A model generated the notes under the pieces. The model did no database searches. It saw only the letters and a list, made by a program, of their open reading frames with translations, and had not been told where the DNA came from. A stretch of DNA of 64,000 nt. It comes from Aselliscus stoliczkanus (lineage: Eukaryota > Chordata > Mammalia > Chiroptera > Hipposideridae). Location: the NCBI GenBank assembly GCA_033961575.1, contig CM066727.1:122748434-122812433 (forward strand). Reading direction: 5' to 3'. Made by a program: the position numbers and the translations under genes. Position 1 is the first letter of the stretch; each line of letters begins with the position of its first letter. Positions 22,447 to 33,605 of the stretch are shown piece by piece.

Positions 22447-22457
22447 TAAGGTATGTA

Positions 22458-22969
22458 CATTGTTTTTTAAGACATAATTCTATTTCACACTTAGTAGACT
22501 GCAGTATGGTATAGCTATGTAGCTTTTATATGCACTGGGAAACCAAAAAAAATCGTGTCTCTCCCTTTATTGCAATAGGCTGGAACCCAGCTCGCTATGT
22601 CCCTGAGGTATGCCTGTATATCACCCGGATGCACCAGTTCTTGCACATGACTTGACTAAGTTTCTTGGCAATCTAGACCATGTTGGTTTTTTTGTTCTGT
22701 CATATTGCAAATATCTCTAAGAAAATTTTCCAAAAAACAAGGAAAACTTAGAAGAGTAAAAGGACTAATGTTATGGGTTCCCATGTATCCGCTATTGTTA
22801 TCAGTAGAGCAAATAAAGACACAGGGGTTATCATCCATGTTGATCAAATCACAAAGTGGGGTCAACATTTAAAAAGAAAAAAAAATGGAAAAGCAAAGAT
22901 ACTAGTCAAAAAATGGGGTTAGGATGGGGTGGGAAGAATACAGGAACCTGAGAATTCTAGCTCTGGAAT
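22458..22969. other. Unassigned sequence
   Basis: Nothing recognised. Confidence 0.4.
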
Positions 22970-23165
22970 CAGATTATCTGAGTTTCAAACCCACCCTCCT
23001 TGCTTTTTAGCTATGTGGCCTTAGGAAATTTGCCTCACCTTTGTTCGCCTTGGTGTTGTCACCTGCAAAATGGTGATGCTGATAGTATTTACTTCATGGG
23101 TATTACATGAAATAATCTTTGCAGACACAGGGTTGACTACGTGTAATGACAGCCATTATGATTTT
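22970..23165 (+). mobile_element. MIR SINE
   Basis: AGCTCTGGAATCAGATTATC, TAGCTATGTGGCCTTAGG, CCTGCAAAATGGTGATGCT and CATGAAATAATCTTTGCAGA match MIR in sense. Confidence 0.72.
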
Positions 23166-23339
23166 AATACGAGGAGCACGCAGAGCCTGGTGTGAGGAGC
23201 CAGGGTCCATGCCTTCTCCATCTGGGGTTCATTTGGGGTCTAATAGGCGAGTTCTAAAGGCTTCCTTTCCGGAATGGGGGAGGAAGTCACAGTGAAAGGA
23301 TTTTCTTAGCCTTTTATGGAAACAATAAAAAAGGAATAA

Positions 23340-23990
23340 ATCAGATGGACATATGTCTCTGACTTGCGCTGCTGCCAAATGGGTGATGCCTTCGGATGGA
23401 TGAAAGAACGCAAAAAGTTAAAAAAGAAAGACCTTTCATCTTTCCTTCCTCTCCCCATCCCCCATAGCTCCACTGGGAGAAAGGAGGCTTCTGGTTGCCA
23501 CTGCGACCCCCGGACCTTCTGGCGCCGGGCAGTTAGAGCCTGTGGATCCAAGCTGTCCCCACCTTTGCCGGTTGTTCATTGAGCCAAGTTCCCCGCCGCC
23601 TGCAGCTCGCCTGTATGTAGCCAGAGGTCTATTTTGCATTCGGCCAGGCGCGGGTTAAATTGCTACAGCTGCTGTTCAAGTGTCTGGGGATGGCAGAGGT
23701 CTCCAAACAACCTTCCTGTGCCCGGAGGAGGTGGGGCTGGGGGGCACGTCCCGGTTCGGCCCTCATCAGGCTGTGGGTGACCCTCGGCTTCCATTCCCCT
23801 TCCCCCCTTCCCTCCCCCCCACCGTTTGCATGAGGCATCTCGCCCCCTGCTAGGCAGCTGTGTGCCCTGCATTTGAGAAGACGAAAAATTGAGGACCTGA
23901 AAGGCAAACACCCGCATTATTTCTTCTAGTTCTTAAGATCATCGGAACGCGCCCCAGGAAACTTATGAATTATTTATTAAGCCTAATGGG
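23340..23990. promoter_or_regulatory. CpG-enriched unique segment, possible regulatory element
   Basis: CpG dinucleotides are scarce elsewhere in this window outside young SINEs, but here I count roughly 25 in about 650 bases, for example CTTCTGGCGCCGGGCAG, TTCGGCCAGGCGCGGG, CACGTCCCGGTTCGGC and CATCGGAACGCGCCCC. No repeat family is recognisable. The right edge carries a homeodomain-like AT patch (ATGAATTATTTATTAAGCC). No clear TATA box, coding frame or splice pair. It could be a small CpG island, a distal enhancer or an old GC-rich insert. Confidence 0.3.
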
Positions 23991-24209
23991 GCGGTCACAA
24001 GGGAACATTGCTGAGATGCAGTTAAGTGGTGTTTTAATTTGAGAAATATTTATTGGGGTGTAGTGTAAAAGGTTCATTCATATCTTTGTGAAAAACGATT
24101 TGATGGTAAATAAGGAGAAGAAAAAAAACAGTGGTTTGTAGAAAAAAAGCGGATTCCATGAGCAGCTTTTCTCAGCTGCTGCCTCAGGCCCCTGCCTAGC
24201 ATTCTGATT

Positions 24210-24769
24210 TATAGGATCACCAATTTTGAGCGGAACAATAGATAACATTCGTCAAGGATTTGCTCTGGCCTTGAACTGTTTAAGCACGCTTTGCACTTGT
24301 ACCATTCTGTCCTCACCTCGAGGTCACAGTGCAGTCAGATCTCTTCCACAAGAGCTCACACTGGTCCATTATACTGATGATATACTGGTTGTACCTGGTG
24401 AAGAGGAAGCAGCAATTATTCTAGCCACTTGGTGTGACATTTGCCTAGGAGGTAGGAAATAAATCCCACAAAAATTCAGGGGCTCCCACCTCAGTGAAAT
24501 TTCTTCATGTGCAGTGGTCCGAGATATGTCAAGTTATCTCTTCGAAGGTTAAGTTTTCCATTCCTACTACTAAGAAAGTGACATCACATAGATTAATGGG
24601 GGGTAATTTGCACCTCATTTGAGTGTGCCAGATTACCCAAGAAGCTGCTCGTTCTGAGTCGGGCCTGGAACAAGAAAGGGTGCTGTAACAGGTCCAGACT
24701 GCTGTGCTAGCTGTTCTGCCACTGTCTCCCCAGCCAGAACACAAATGCCATGGTGTATCTTAACATGGG
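24210..24769 (+). pseudogene. ERVL-type pol (reverse transcriptase) relic
   Basis: A short plus-strand frame (24226-24462) encodes the reverse-transcriptase active-site motif Tyr-Thr-Asp-Asp at 24370-24381, followed by acidic residues and then a stop. Downstream, in other frames, come stretches resembling the RT connection region of ERVL/MERV-L-type elements. Several frame changes and stops make it non-functional. No LTR, gag or env was seen beside it, so it is an isolated old fragment fixed in the host genome. Family assignment rests on recalled motif order. Confidence 0.65.
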
Positions 24770-24855
24770 GATAGATTTCTGTCTGCTTTGTCCACCACTG
24801 TATTCCCAGGGCTACAAAGTAAGCAATCGAGAAATTGTGTGTTGAATGAATGAAT
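24770..24855 (+). mobile_element. L2 3' end
   Basis: TTTGTCCACCACTGTATTCC then TGTTGAATGAATGAATA is the L2 terminus. Confidence 0.75.
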
Positions 24856-24995
24856 ACCCTGTGAGGTAGCCACTATTATTATCCCCATTTTAGTGAGAGG
24901 GAGAGTTAATTTTGAGAGGTCAAGTTGCTCAAGATGGCATAGAGTGAAGGGCAGAACCAGGAAACAAACCCGGGTTGGTTGGATTCAGTAGGACT
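24856..24995 (-). mobile_element. MIR fragment, antisense
   Basis: CTGTGAGGTAGCCACTATTA, TTATCCCCATTTTAGTGAG and AGAACCAGGAAACAAACCC follow the antisense MIR. Confidence 0.72.
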
Positions 24996-25914
24996 CTCTC
25001 ATTTTCAACCAGTGAGCAAAGGAAGCCCACACATCTTCCCTGAGATCAGTCATTTACTCAGCTCAGGTTCCAAGTTCGTCTTTCGTGGCTCTTGTGTAGC
25101 TCCCACATAAAAGGCATAAATTGAGCAAAATCTGTGATTTCTCCACGACCCCTCTTCCCTGTAGAAGGCACTTTCGGCAAAGCTGAAAAATCAATAGCAT
25201 CACCGATAAACTTCCTTTTGATTTCCTTCTTACTAATTTTTTTGCACCCTGGGCTCTATTTATTTATGTTACGTTGCTTGGTTCTTAACATAGGTAGGTA
25301 TTTTCCCTGTTGGAAGATTTTCTTCAGAATCTGTTCATTTTATTAACTATTTTCCTATGACTGCAATAATAGGATGTTTCCCATATGTTTTCCTATTTAA
25401 TCCAGGAGAGTCCAAATAGTCCCCAATATTTGGGAGAACTTGTAATATTTCCCAAACCATGCTGGAATGAATAGTATTAAACCAGGCCTCTGGTGTGCTG
25501 GAAGAAATCTGGATATTAAGGTAACTTGTGAATATCTATCCATATGTCACATAGACCTAGCTCATGTCCAATTAAATAGTAAAAAAACATGTGGGTTATG
25601 TGGCAAAGAAAGATAGTCTCAGTCTCTCTTGCTCCCTGACCATCATCATAATAATTTATTTTAAAATGCAAGTTTGGGGCTCAAGTTACCATCGGTGATC
25701 ATCAATGTAAATCAGACTTGTTAGGGGGTGTAATTTCCTAATCACTTTCCCTGGCTGGTTACTGTAATGACTAAAATATTTCTAGTGTGTGATAACACAT
25801 GGTTGGCTTCTATTTCTCTTTATGAGAACAGTTCAAAGCTCACTTTATTCCTAAAATGGTTTACCCATTTCTCGCCACCAACCTCTTATTAGCATCCCCT
25901 TAATAGTTACATGG
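24996..25914. other. Unassigned sequence
   Basis: Nothing recognised. Confidence 0.4.
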
Positions 25915-26215
25915 TTAACAATAATATTAATAAGAAGAATAAAGCAAGCTCTTGTGTAGTGCCAGGTACCATTTTTCTATTACATTACATATACTAACTC
26001 ATTTAACACATCCCACATCTCTGTGATAGTAGTTTTATTATTACCTATTACCTATATTATTATTTTTATTATTATTTTATTATTACCTATATTAGCTATA
26101 AGTGAGGAAATTTAGTCATAAAGAGATTAAGTAGCAAAGGCAAGATTTGAACTCAGACAATCTGGCTCCAAATTCTGAATTCTAAACAATTATGCTATAA
26201 GGTATAATTTCATCT
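25915..26215 (-). mobile_element. MIR SINE, antisense, with ATT expansion
   Basis: GTGCCAGGTACCATTTTTCT, TACTAACTCATTTAACAC, AGATTTGAACTCAGACAATC and AATTATGCTATAAGG trace the antisense MIR. An ATTATT-rich expansion at about 26037-26090 lies where MIR has ACTATTATTATCCC. Confidence 0.7.
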
Positions 26216-26439
26216 CAATAAATAAATATTTACTCATGCCTATTATATGCTAGGCATCGTTAGATACCTGGGATAGCCTGCTAATTAGTGTCTGTGAAAC
26301 TTTGTAAATATAGTAATGGATCCTATTGTCATTTACTGATACTACTTTAAGAGTTAATGATCATTAATACAGTTTCAAGGAGTATTACAGATGTCTTTTA
26401 TTTCTAATAAGTATCTATTATTTTGTAAAATGCATGTAT

Positions 26440-26575
26440 GGATGTTAGTGCTAATTCTCAACAAATTAGAGAAAGAGTGTGGCTGGCCCTATTTGATAGA
26501 TAAACTGTGACTCAGAGAGCCTATATAACTTGTCCAAAATCATTCAGCTGTTTATGGGCATGAACTCAAGTTCAT
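26440..26575 (-). mobile_element. MIR fragment, antisense
   Basis: CTGTGACTCAGAGAGCC, AACTTGTCCAAAATCATTC and CATGAACTCAAGTTC match the antisense MIR core. Confidence 0.6.
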
Positions 26576-26719
26576 AACGTAGGGCATGAACCCAAGTCAG
26601 ACAGAATGCAAAGCTCATGTCAATTTCACTGTACCTTACTGTCTTAGAGCTACACCTTAGTACAAAGACAAGTTCATTTGCGTATGAGAAAAAAGTTGAG
26701 TGGACTAAAAGACTCAGTA

Positions 26720-26885
26720 TTTTCCAGATTTTGGTGTCCATGAGAATTACCTGAAGAGCCAGTTAAAAATTCAGTTGCTTTGGCACACCCCTACCCCCCT
26801 AGAAATTCTGCTTCAATAGATCTGGCTTGGGTCCTAGATCTCCTAGGTAATTCTGATGCACCCCGAAGTCTTAAACTTCAGTTTC
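26720..26885 (+). mobile_element. MER5A-like hAT MITE fragment
   Basis: TCCATGAGAATTACCTGAAG, TCTGCTTCAATAGATCTGG and TAATTCTGATGCACCCCG give MER5A order in sense. Confidence 0.5.
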
Positions 26886-27369
26886 TAAGAGTTTATTGAC
26901 AAGTTCTTTTTCAATGATGTGGAGTAGCAGTTCACAATCCTAATTGATTCAATGCAGCTGGATCCATTAGTATGGTCAAAAACAATATTTTCCATTGATT
27001 TAAAATCAGCCAGTTTACTCAATTTGTTATAGGAATGGGATATGAAGAGGGCAAAGTGGGGAGGCTTGGAGATTTTGTGAGGAGGTAGGACACTAGCTTT
27101 TGTGTTTTCCTGCTGCTGGCAGGTTCTTGACCCTCACTCTCCAACCCTCAGGGAACTCTTCTATCCAAACACCTATGAGAGATATAAATGCTCCCAACAC
27201 CATCCCAGGTATGCTGAATTAGAAATTCTGGAGGTGAGGTACAGCTAAACATGTTTGAAGGAGCCCTCCAGGTAATCTGAAATTATGCTAAGTACCTGGA
27301 TCTATTGTCCTGCATTATTTGCCACCAAGTCACTCATCTGGCACATCTCTAGAGATGCCACCACACAGC
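26886..27369. other. Unassigned sequence with a weak MER5-like patch
   Basis: A MER5-like phrase (AATTAGAAATTCTGGAGGTG) occurs near 27218. The rest is unassigned. Confidence 0.35.
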
Positions 27370-27805
27370 ATCACAACCTAGATGCCTTATGCAACAGAAA
27401 TTTATTGTCTCACAGTTCTGAAGGCTAGAGATCTAAGGTTGGGCATTGGCTGTGGTGGTAGCTTCTGAAGGCTGTGAGAGAGAATCTTTCGTAACTCGCC
27501 TAGCTTCCAGCAGATTACTGGCACTCTGGCATTCTTTGGCTTGTAGAAGCATCACCTAGATCTTTGCCTTCATCTTCACATAGTGTTCTCTTTATGCGTG
27601 TTTGTCCCCAAATTTCCACTTTTTTATAAGGACACCAGTTATATTGGATTAGGAGCTCACCCTACTTAATCTTAACCTAATTGATTTCATCTACAGTGAT
27701 GCTATATCCAAATAACTTCACTTTGTGGTGTTTAACTAGGGGTTAGGACTTCAACATATGAATTTCAAGGGAGACACAATTCAACCCATCAACCCCTAAT
27801 AGACA
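27370..27805 (-). mobile_element. MaLR LTR, antisense
   Basis: AACAGAAATTTATTGTCTCA then ACAGTTCTGAAGGCTAGAG, CTTTTTTATAAGGACACCAG and TTCAACATATGAATTTCAAG follow the antisense MLT1/MST order, more diverged than the copy at 7186. Confidence 0.7.
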
Positions 27806-28074
27806 CTTTTATTGGTAACTGACTTATCTGATTGACATAAGAGATAGACATAGGCCTGTTATTCTCTTTCCTGGTAAATGTCTTTAACTCAGGCTTTCAG
27901 GCAATTCACGTGTCTTATAGCTCTATATGTGAACCCATTTTGCCTTATATGTTGTCAACTTTTACTGGAAATACATTTCATCTTTTTAAACTAAATTGTA
28001 GTCAGATTATAAATGGTTTAAAAGCAAATATACTGTCAAAACATTGCTGATATCCCTGTTTTAGAATCTTGATG

Positions 28075-28300
28075 ATGATAACAATAGCCAACATTATTGA
28101 GAGCTTAGTATGTTCTAAGATGTGTGTTAAGTACTTTCTGCATGTTTTGTCACCTTTTCCTTACAACAATTTTATGAAGCTATTATATCAATTTAAAGAA
28201 AAGGACACTAAGGCTTAAAATGCTTGAGTAGATTGCACAAAATCATAAAGCTATTAAAGGGTATTTCTGAGTTTCAAACTAAGTTGGTTGATCAACCATT
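28075..28300 (-). mobile_element. MIR SINE, antisense
   Basis: AACATTATTGAGAGCTTAGT, TTACAACAATTTTATGAAGC and AAAGAAAAGGACACTAAGGC follow the antisense MIR. Confidence 0.65.
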
Positions 28301-28547
28301 CATTTAATAACTGTATGATGTGACCACTGTTAATAGAATAAGAACATAAAAATGATCCCTTATTGCAATGTTTTCTGGCCTTTATGATTGTGTGGGGGTT
28401 GCCTGAGGGCCTGCATTTGAGTTAACTTGACTATAGTGTTAACTGGAATGTCCAATGAACATACCGAGCCTGTCTACTTGAAAACACTGACCCTAGAATC
28501 CAACATAACATCTCAGTGATGCAGAAATAAATTTTTAAAAAAGGTAC

Positions 28548-28686
28548 CCTACTCTCTGGTTCTATAACTGATTTTTTTAGACTCCACATATAAGTGAGAC
28601 CATATAGTATTTGTCTTTCTATGTCTGGCTTATTTCACTTAGCATAATCTCCTCAATAAAGCTGGAAAAAAATAAAAAATAAAAAG
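28548..28686 (+). mobile_element. Short 5'-inverted L1 insertion (twin-priming type)
   Basis: The left part (28548-28655) is antisense L1 3' end: CCACATATAAGTGAGACC, then CTTATTTCACTTAGCATAAT. It switches at CCTCAA to sense L1 end, CAATAAAGCTGG, followed by an A-rich tail. Opposite orientations with a tail at the sense end are the hallmark of twin priming. CCTCAA may be shared by both parts as junction microhomology. No clear target-site duplication was found. Confidence 0.6.
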
Positions 28687-29216
28687 AAACCCTAAATATT
28701 GGAGATATGATAAACGAGTTGAGATGACCTACCTAGATTGTGAAAGAAAAGTCACAATTTTTTTGTGACAGTGTAAAAAAATCACAAATTTTTAATTAAG
28801 ATAACTAAGACAAACAAAAAAACAATGAACAAATATGTCAGATTATGCAAACATGCACCTTCCTGTCAACTCCTACTACCTAAACCCCTCTGCTCCACCT
28901 GGGCTCTGATTGACTGACTATCAGATTAATATAATCCTCTTCTTACCTTCACTAAATTCAGAAACTCTTTTATGTTCTCCAGTGAATTCTAGCAACACTT
29001 TTCAATTCCTACGACATACTGAGGAGATTTATTTATGAGGGTCTTCTCTTTGGGGCTTCCCCAATATTGTTAAAGTGAATTTTCCCACAATTGCACAAAC
29101 TCTTGATATTAGCCTGCTCATCCAGTTTAGGCATTAGAGGAGGTCCAAGCCTGTGGTCTGATTATTTGGGATCGAGTAGACAAGTCCTGAGAAGGTTCTA
29201 AGTAGGATCTTAGAGC
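28687..29216. other. Unassigned sequence
   Basis: It contains a small hairpin, GTCACAA-TTTTT-TTGTGAC, at 28751-28769. Nothing else recognised. Confidence 0.4.
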
Positions 29217-29365
29217 AGTGCTTCTCTAACTTTAACGTGCACTTCAAAGAACCAGTGTTTGCATTAAAATGCAGAATCTCAGGTTTCACCCCAACACTGA
29301 GACACTGCAATTCTAACAAGTTCCCAGGTCATGCACATACTGCTGGTTCATGGACCACACTTAGT
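29217..29365 (+). mobile_element. MER5A hAT MITE
   Basis: CAGTGCTTCTCTAACTTTAA, TTAAAATGCAGAATCTCAGG, AATTCTAACAAGTTCCCAGG and TGGACCACACTTAGTAGCC follow MER5A closely. Confidence 0.75.
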
Positions 29366-29381
29366 AGCCAGGTCTTAGAAC

Positions 29382-29431
29382 AGTGATTTTTAAACATCTC
29401 TATACATCAACATCACCTGGGCAACTTAAAA
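29382..29431 (+). mobile_element. MER5A hAT MITE, 5' part
   Basis: CAGTGATTTTTAAACATCTC then ACATCACCTGGGCAACTT is a MER5A start; it breaks off at an L1 and resumes at 30236. Confidence 0.6.
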
Positions 29432-30235
29432 TATATATATATATTTTAAATATATATATATAACAGCTTTATACCATACAATCCACTCATTTAAATTGTA
29501 CATTTCAATGGTTTTAGTACATCACAGAGTTGTGCAACCATTGCCACAAGCAATTTTAGACTATTTTGATTATGCCCCCCCCAAACCTTTGTGCTCATTA
29601 GGACAATGCTCCCATTGTCCCTACCCTATACCCCCCGAATTTTATGCAACCACTAATCTACTTTCTGTCTCTATATATTCACCTATTCCAGCCATTTCAT
29701 ATAAATAGAATCATATAATATGTGATCTTTTGTAACTGACTTCTTTTCCTTAGCACAATGTTTATAAGATTCACCCATGTGGGAACATGTATCAGTACTT
29801 CCTTGCTTTTTTATGCTTTTTTATGGGCGAATGATGTTCTATAGTTTGGATAGACCACATTTTATTAAGCAGTTCATTGCTTGATGGGCATTTGGATTGT
29901 TTCCACTTTTTGGCAATTATGAATAATGTTGCTATGAATATTTATATACAAGTTTCTGTCTGTGCATATGTTTTCAATTTTTTTTTGTATGTACCTAGGA
30001 GAAGACTTACTAGCTCATAGAGTCATTGTATTTCAACTTTTGAGGAACTGTTTTCAGGCTGTTTCCAAAGCTGCTGTATAATTTCACATTTCTACTAGCA
30101 GTGTATGGGGATTCCGATTTTTCCATATCCTCACCAACATTTGTCTTTTTTATTATAACTCCTCTAATGTGACGTGGCATCTCATTGTGATGTTGATTTT
30201 CATTGTCCTGGTTGCTAGTGGTCAGCTTTTAAAAA
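29432..30235 (-). mobile_element. Old L1 3' fragment, antisense, inside MER5A
   Basis: The left edge is an AT array and the antisense L1 3' UTR. The rest is the antisense end of ORF2, for example GATTGTTTCCACTTTTTGGC and AATTATGAATAATGTTGCTA. It lies between two MER5A halves on the same strand. Confidence 0.75.
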
Positions 30236-30345
30236 ACTATTTGTTCCTAGACTCCACCCCAGATCTACTGGATCAAAATCTCTGAGAATTTAGATTGGGA
30301 GAAATCTATAATTTTTACTAAACACTTAAGGTGATTTTAATAATC
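30236..30345 (+). mobile_element. MER5A hAT MITE, 3' part
   Basis: AGACTCCACCCCAGATCTAC, ATCAAAATCTCTGAGAATTT and CTTAAGGTGATTTTAATAAT continue the MER5A started at 29382. Confidence 0.6.
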
Positions 30346-30789
30346 AACTGTAACTGCTTCCCATTGTAGCAATACCTCAAGGAAATTATTTTAGCCTTAA
30401 GGAGAAGTGATCTATCTCTGTGTTGCAGATTTCAGAATTCTCTATGCTTTGTGAATTGATAAAGTAGATTAGAAAATATGTTTCATTTAAGACACACAAA
30501 TTAACAGACTGTAGAGCTCCCAAATGAAAATATGTCTTTAATTCATATTGACAATTTTCCTGCTAACAATAAATTTTTAGCAGTGTGTATTCTTGGTAGA
30601 AATTTAATGTAGGAATCTTCCCTGAGTATAATTACATGACTTTATAGTTTATTCATTTGAATGGCAAGTTTGTAGCAGCTATGGCTTGGGTGCCTACAGA
30701 ATCTAGGAGCAGTTAATTGGGTAGCAGTTAAAAAAAATACAGAGAATAATTGTTTTTTGTGTGTGTCCTGGTGCCCACTTTTGGAAGCT
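30346..30789. other. Unassigned sequence
   Basis: Nothing recognised. Confidence 0.4.
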
Positions 30790-31022
30790 ACCACTAAAAT
30801 AGATACCATTTATTTTTTGAGAATTTGCTATTTGCCAGATATTATGTTAAATGCTTGCTACATTTCTCACTTAATTCTTACAACACTCTAAGGTAAATAT
30901 TATTACACCCACTTCAACAACAAGGAAATTAACACTCTTAGCAGCTAAGAAACTTGCTGAAGGATATATAAATATTAAGGTATAGAGCTGGAATTTTAAT
31001 TTGGTTATCTCCAGACCTGGCT
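30790..31022 (-). mobile_element. MIR SINE, antisense
   Basis: GAATTTGCTATTTGCCAGAT, TCACTTAATTCTTACAACAC and TATAGAGCTGGAATTTTAAT give the antisense MIR order. Confidence 0.7.
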
Positions 31023-31289
31023 TTAGATTTCTCATCTCTTCTTATAGAAACTAAAACAAAACCAAACAAACAAAAACAAGCAATAACCAAACACAAAATA
31101 CTTCCCAGAAATGTGTGCATAATAAAAAAAAAAATCTTATGTAATCCCACCATTGAGACAGAAAATTCACTTCTATGTCTTTCTGTCCAGTCTCTATATT
31201 CTATGCCTACACAGTTGAAGGAGGGACTTTCTTGCTAATACACATCCAAGTCAATGGACAAGTAAAGGGAGTTGTAACTGGATGGAGGC

Positions 31290-31475
31290 AGTATAGTTTT
31301 GGAGTCACACTGGGTATTGTTTAAAATCTGCCTTGAGTTGTGTGATTTGAGGCAAGTTAACCTCCTGATGCTCATTTTTCTTATCTGTTAAGTTCTGGTC
31401 ACAATACCTACCTTCTAAGCTTATGTAGCAATTATAAGTAATGTCTAAATTACATACAATACGTAATAGGTATGA
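31290..31475 (+). mobile_element. MIR SINE
   Basis: GTATAGTTTTGGAGTCACAC, GTGTGATTTGAGGCAAGTTA and TTTTTCTTATCTGTTAAGTT match the MIR sense core. Confidence 0.65.
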
Positions 31476-31829
31476 AATATTTAGTAGATAATAATAATGT
31501 TTATTTACTGAGATGTAATACAAACACTGGTTCCATAAAGGCTACATGACATCAAGCTGCTTTGACCAAAAGAATCTAATAATTATTCTTGATTGCTTTA
31601 TTTCCCTCACAACCTGTAGTCAATGCATCACCAAATCTTGTCAACTCCAGCTTCAGAATATAGTCCCAATTGGACCACTTCTCAACTTGAAGGCTACTAG
31701 CTTAGGGCAAGCCTCTCTCATCTTTGACCAGAAATCTCAACTGGTCAGCTTCTAGGATCTGGTCTTATCTTCCTGCTGTCTATTCTGCACACTGCAAACT
31801 GAGAGATCTGTTAAAAACAAACACCTGCT
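31476..31829. other. Unassigned sequence, possibly L2-derived
   Basis: 31590-31760 is C/T-rich and could be a diverged continuation of the L2 that follows. No firm match. Confidence 0.35.
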
Positions 31830-32160
31830 TAAATCACTTCCTTGATTGAAGTCCACCAGAGGTTTTCCATTGCTTTTAGAATGAAATCCACATTCTGTAT
31901 TCAGCCAACATGGATCCACACAATCTCCCACTGCCTTTTTTTCTGAACTCATTACTGTCACCTTGTTCATGATGTACCAGCTATCTTTTACTTTGTCTCC
32001 AGAATGCTACCTAGTTTCCTCTCAGGCCTTTTTAATTTGCAATCTGGACTTTTCCACATTCCTCCTCCCAGTCCTTTGTATGGCTGGCTCCCTTTGTTCA
32101 TTTCAAATGCATCTTCCTAAAGGATGACTTCCCTGATCACCCATCTAAAATTTCACTCCT
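31830..32160 (+). mobile_element. L2 relic, upstream part (host of the L1)
   Basis: TGAAGTCCACCAGAGGTTTT, TAGAATGAAATCCACATTCT and AGGATGACTTCCCTGATCAC are L2 3' coding phrases. Its last 15 bases (32146-32160) are the target-site duplication of the L1. Confidence 0.72.
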
Positions 32161-33605
32161 GATTTCTGGTCAAGATGGTGGAGTAAGATAAATGCTGTAC
32201 TTACCTCCTATCAGGAAAACATCAATTACAACTAAACCACAGAACATTATTGAGAATCACCTAAAGTCTACTTGAACTGAAGCCCTACAACTATGGATAT
32301 ACAGAAGAAGCCATCTTGAGACTGGTAGGAGGGGCAGAGACTTGGAACAGGTTGGTCCCACACCTGAGTGTGACCATTAAAAATCGGGAGGAATATCTCT
32401 GCTGTGGAGGTCTCCTCTTGAGGAGCAAGAGGTTTCAGCTCCTCCCCAGCCCAGGGTTTCAGTGCCAGGGAGAGAAGTCCCCATAACTTATGCCTGAGAA
32501 AACCAGGAGAGATTGTTGCTTAGTGAGACAGGGGGCAGCTGCACTCTCAGGTGCTCCTCTTAAAGGACTGCACATAGATTTACTCACTGCAGACTCACTT
32601 ACTTTGAGCTGCAGCACTGGGGCAGCAGCTCAAGAGGGACATACCGGGAGGAAATGAATTATCCAGTTTCAGGGTGAGGGTTGGAGGGGCAGCTTTCTGC
32701 TGAATGGAGGAGCTGGTAGAAGCCATTGTTTCTTTGTGGAGTCCTCCCCACTCTCTGCATGCAGAATCAGGCAGACGCCATATCCAAGTCTCCAGCAAAC
32801 TGGCTAAAACCTTTCATCAGCCCCATCCTGGTGATTCTGAGACCTGCCCTTCCCAACTTGCCAGCACACCCAAGCCACTTCCAGTGGCTTTTCTGTATAA
32901 AATGGCCTGTCTTGGCTCATGCTTCAGAATTTTCTAAAATCTCTCAAAGTTTCATAAAACCCCACAGGAAACATCTGGCTTCAGCATGTACTGCATCTCT
33001 GGCTGAGCAGCCCTAAGCCTAGCACTAGTGACAGCTACCCTTGGTTTGTGACTTGGCACCTCCAATCATAGCTTGGGCAGCAGTCATCTCTGGATTGCTT
33101 TGTGGCTCATGCCAGGTGGCCCCAGGGAGAACAGAGACTGCTGCTGAATTTAGCCTGCAGAGAGTCCCCTCCCAGGAGACCCCAGAGCTGGCAGTTCCAG
33201 TAGCCACCTTTGGACTGGGCCAACACATCACCTGGCTGACTCTAGGGACCACACACCCAAAGAGTAGACATGGCAGGCACCAGAGCCCCACTAAAGTGAA
33301 CCCTGCTCTGTAGGTCAACCCCTGCAAAGCAGTTCATCCACTGCAGTCACAGCCAATCCTCACAGCGAATCAGCCTCAGCCTGAGGGTCAATCCCTTCTA
33401 TTGCCATGCAAACAGCAATCAAATCTTAACTACAACAGAAGGGCACATACAACCCACACAAGGGACACACCTGTAACACCCAACTCTGGTGGCCAGGGAC
33501 ACTGCACCACTGGGTCCCATAGGACATCTATTACATAAGGCCACTTTACTAAGACTGAGAGACATAGCAGCCCTACATAGAAACAAACACAGAGATGCAG
33601 CCAAA

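Noticed and set aside
24226..24462. Functional reverse transcriptase gene
   Set aside because: Only a short fragment around the active-site motif is open; both sides carry stops and frame changes.
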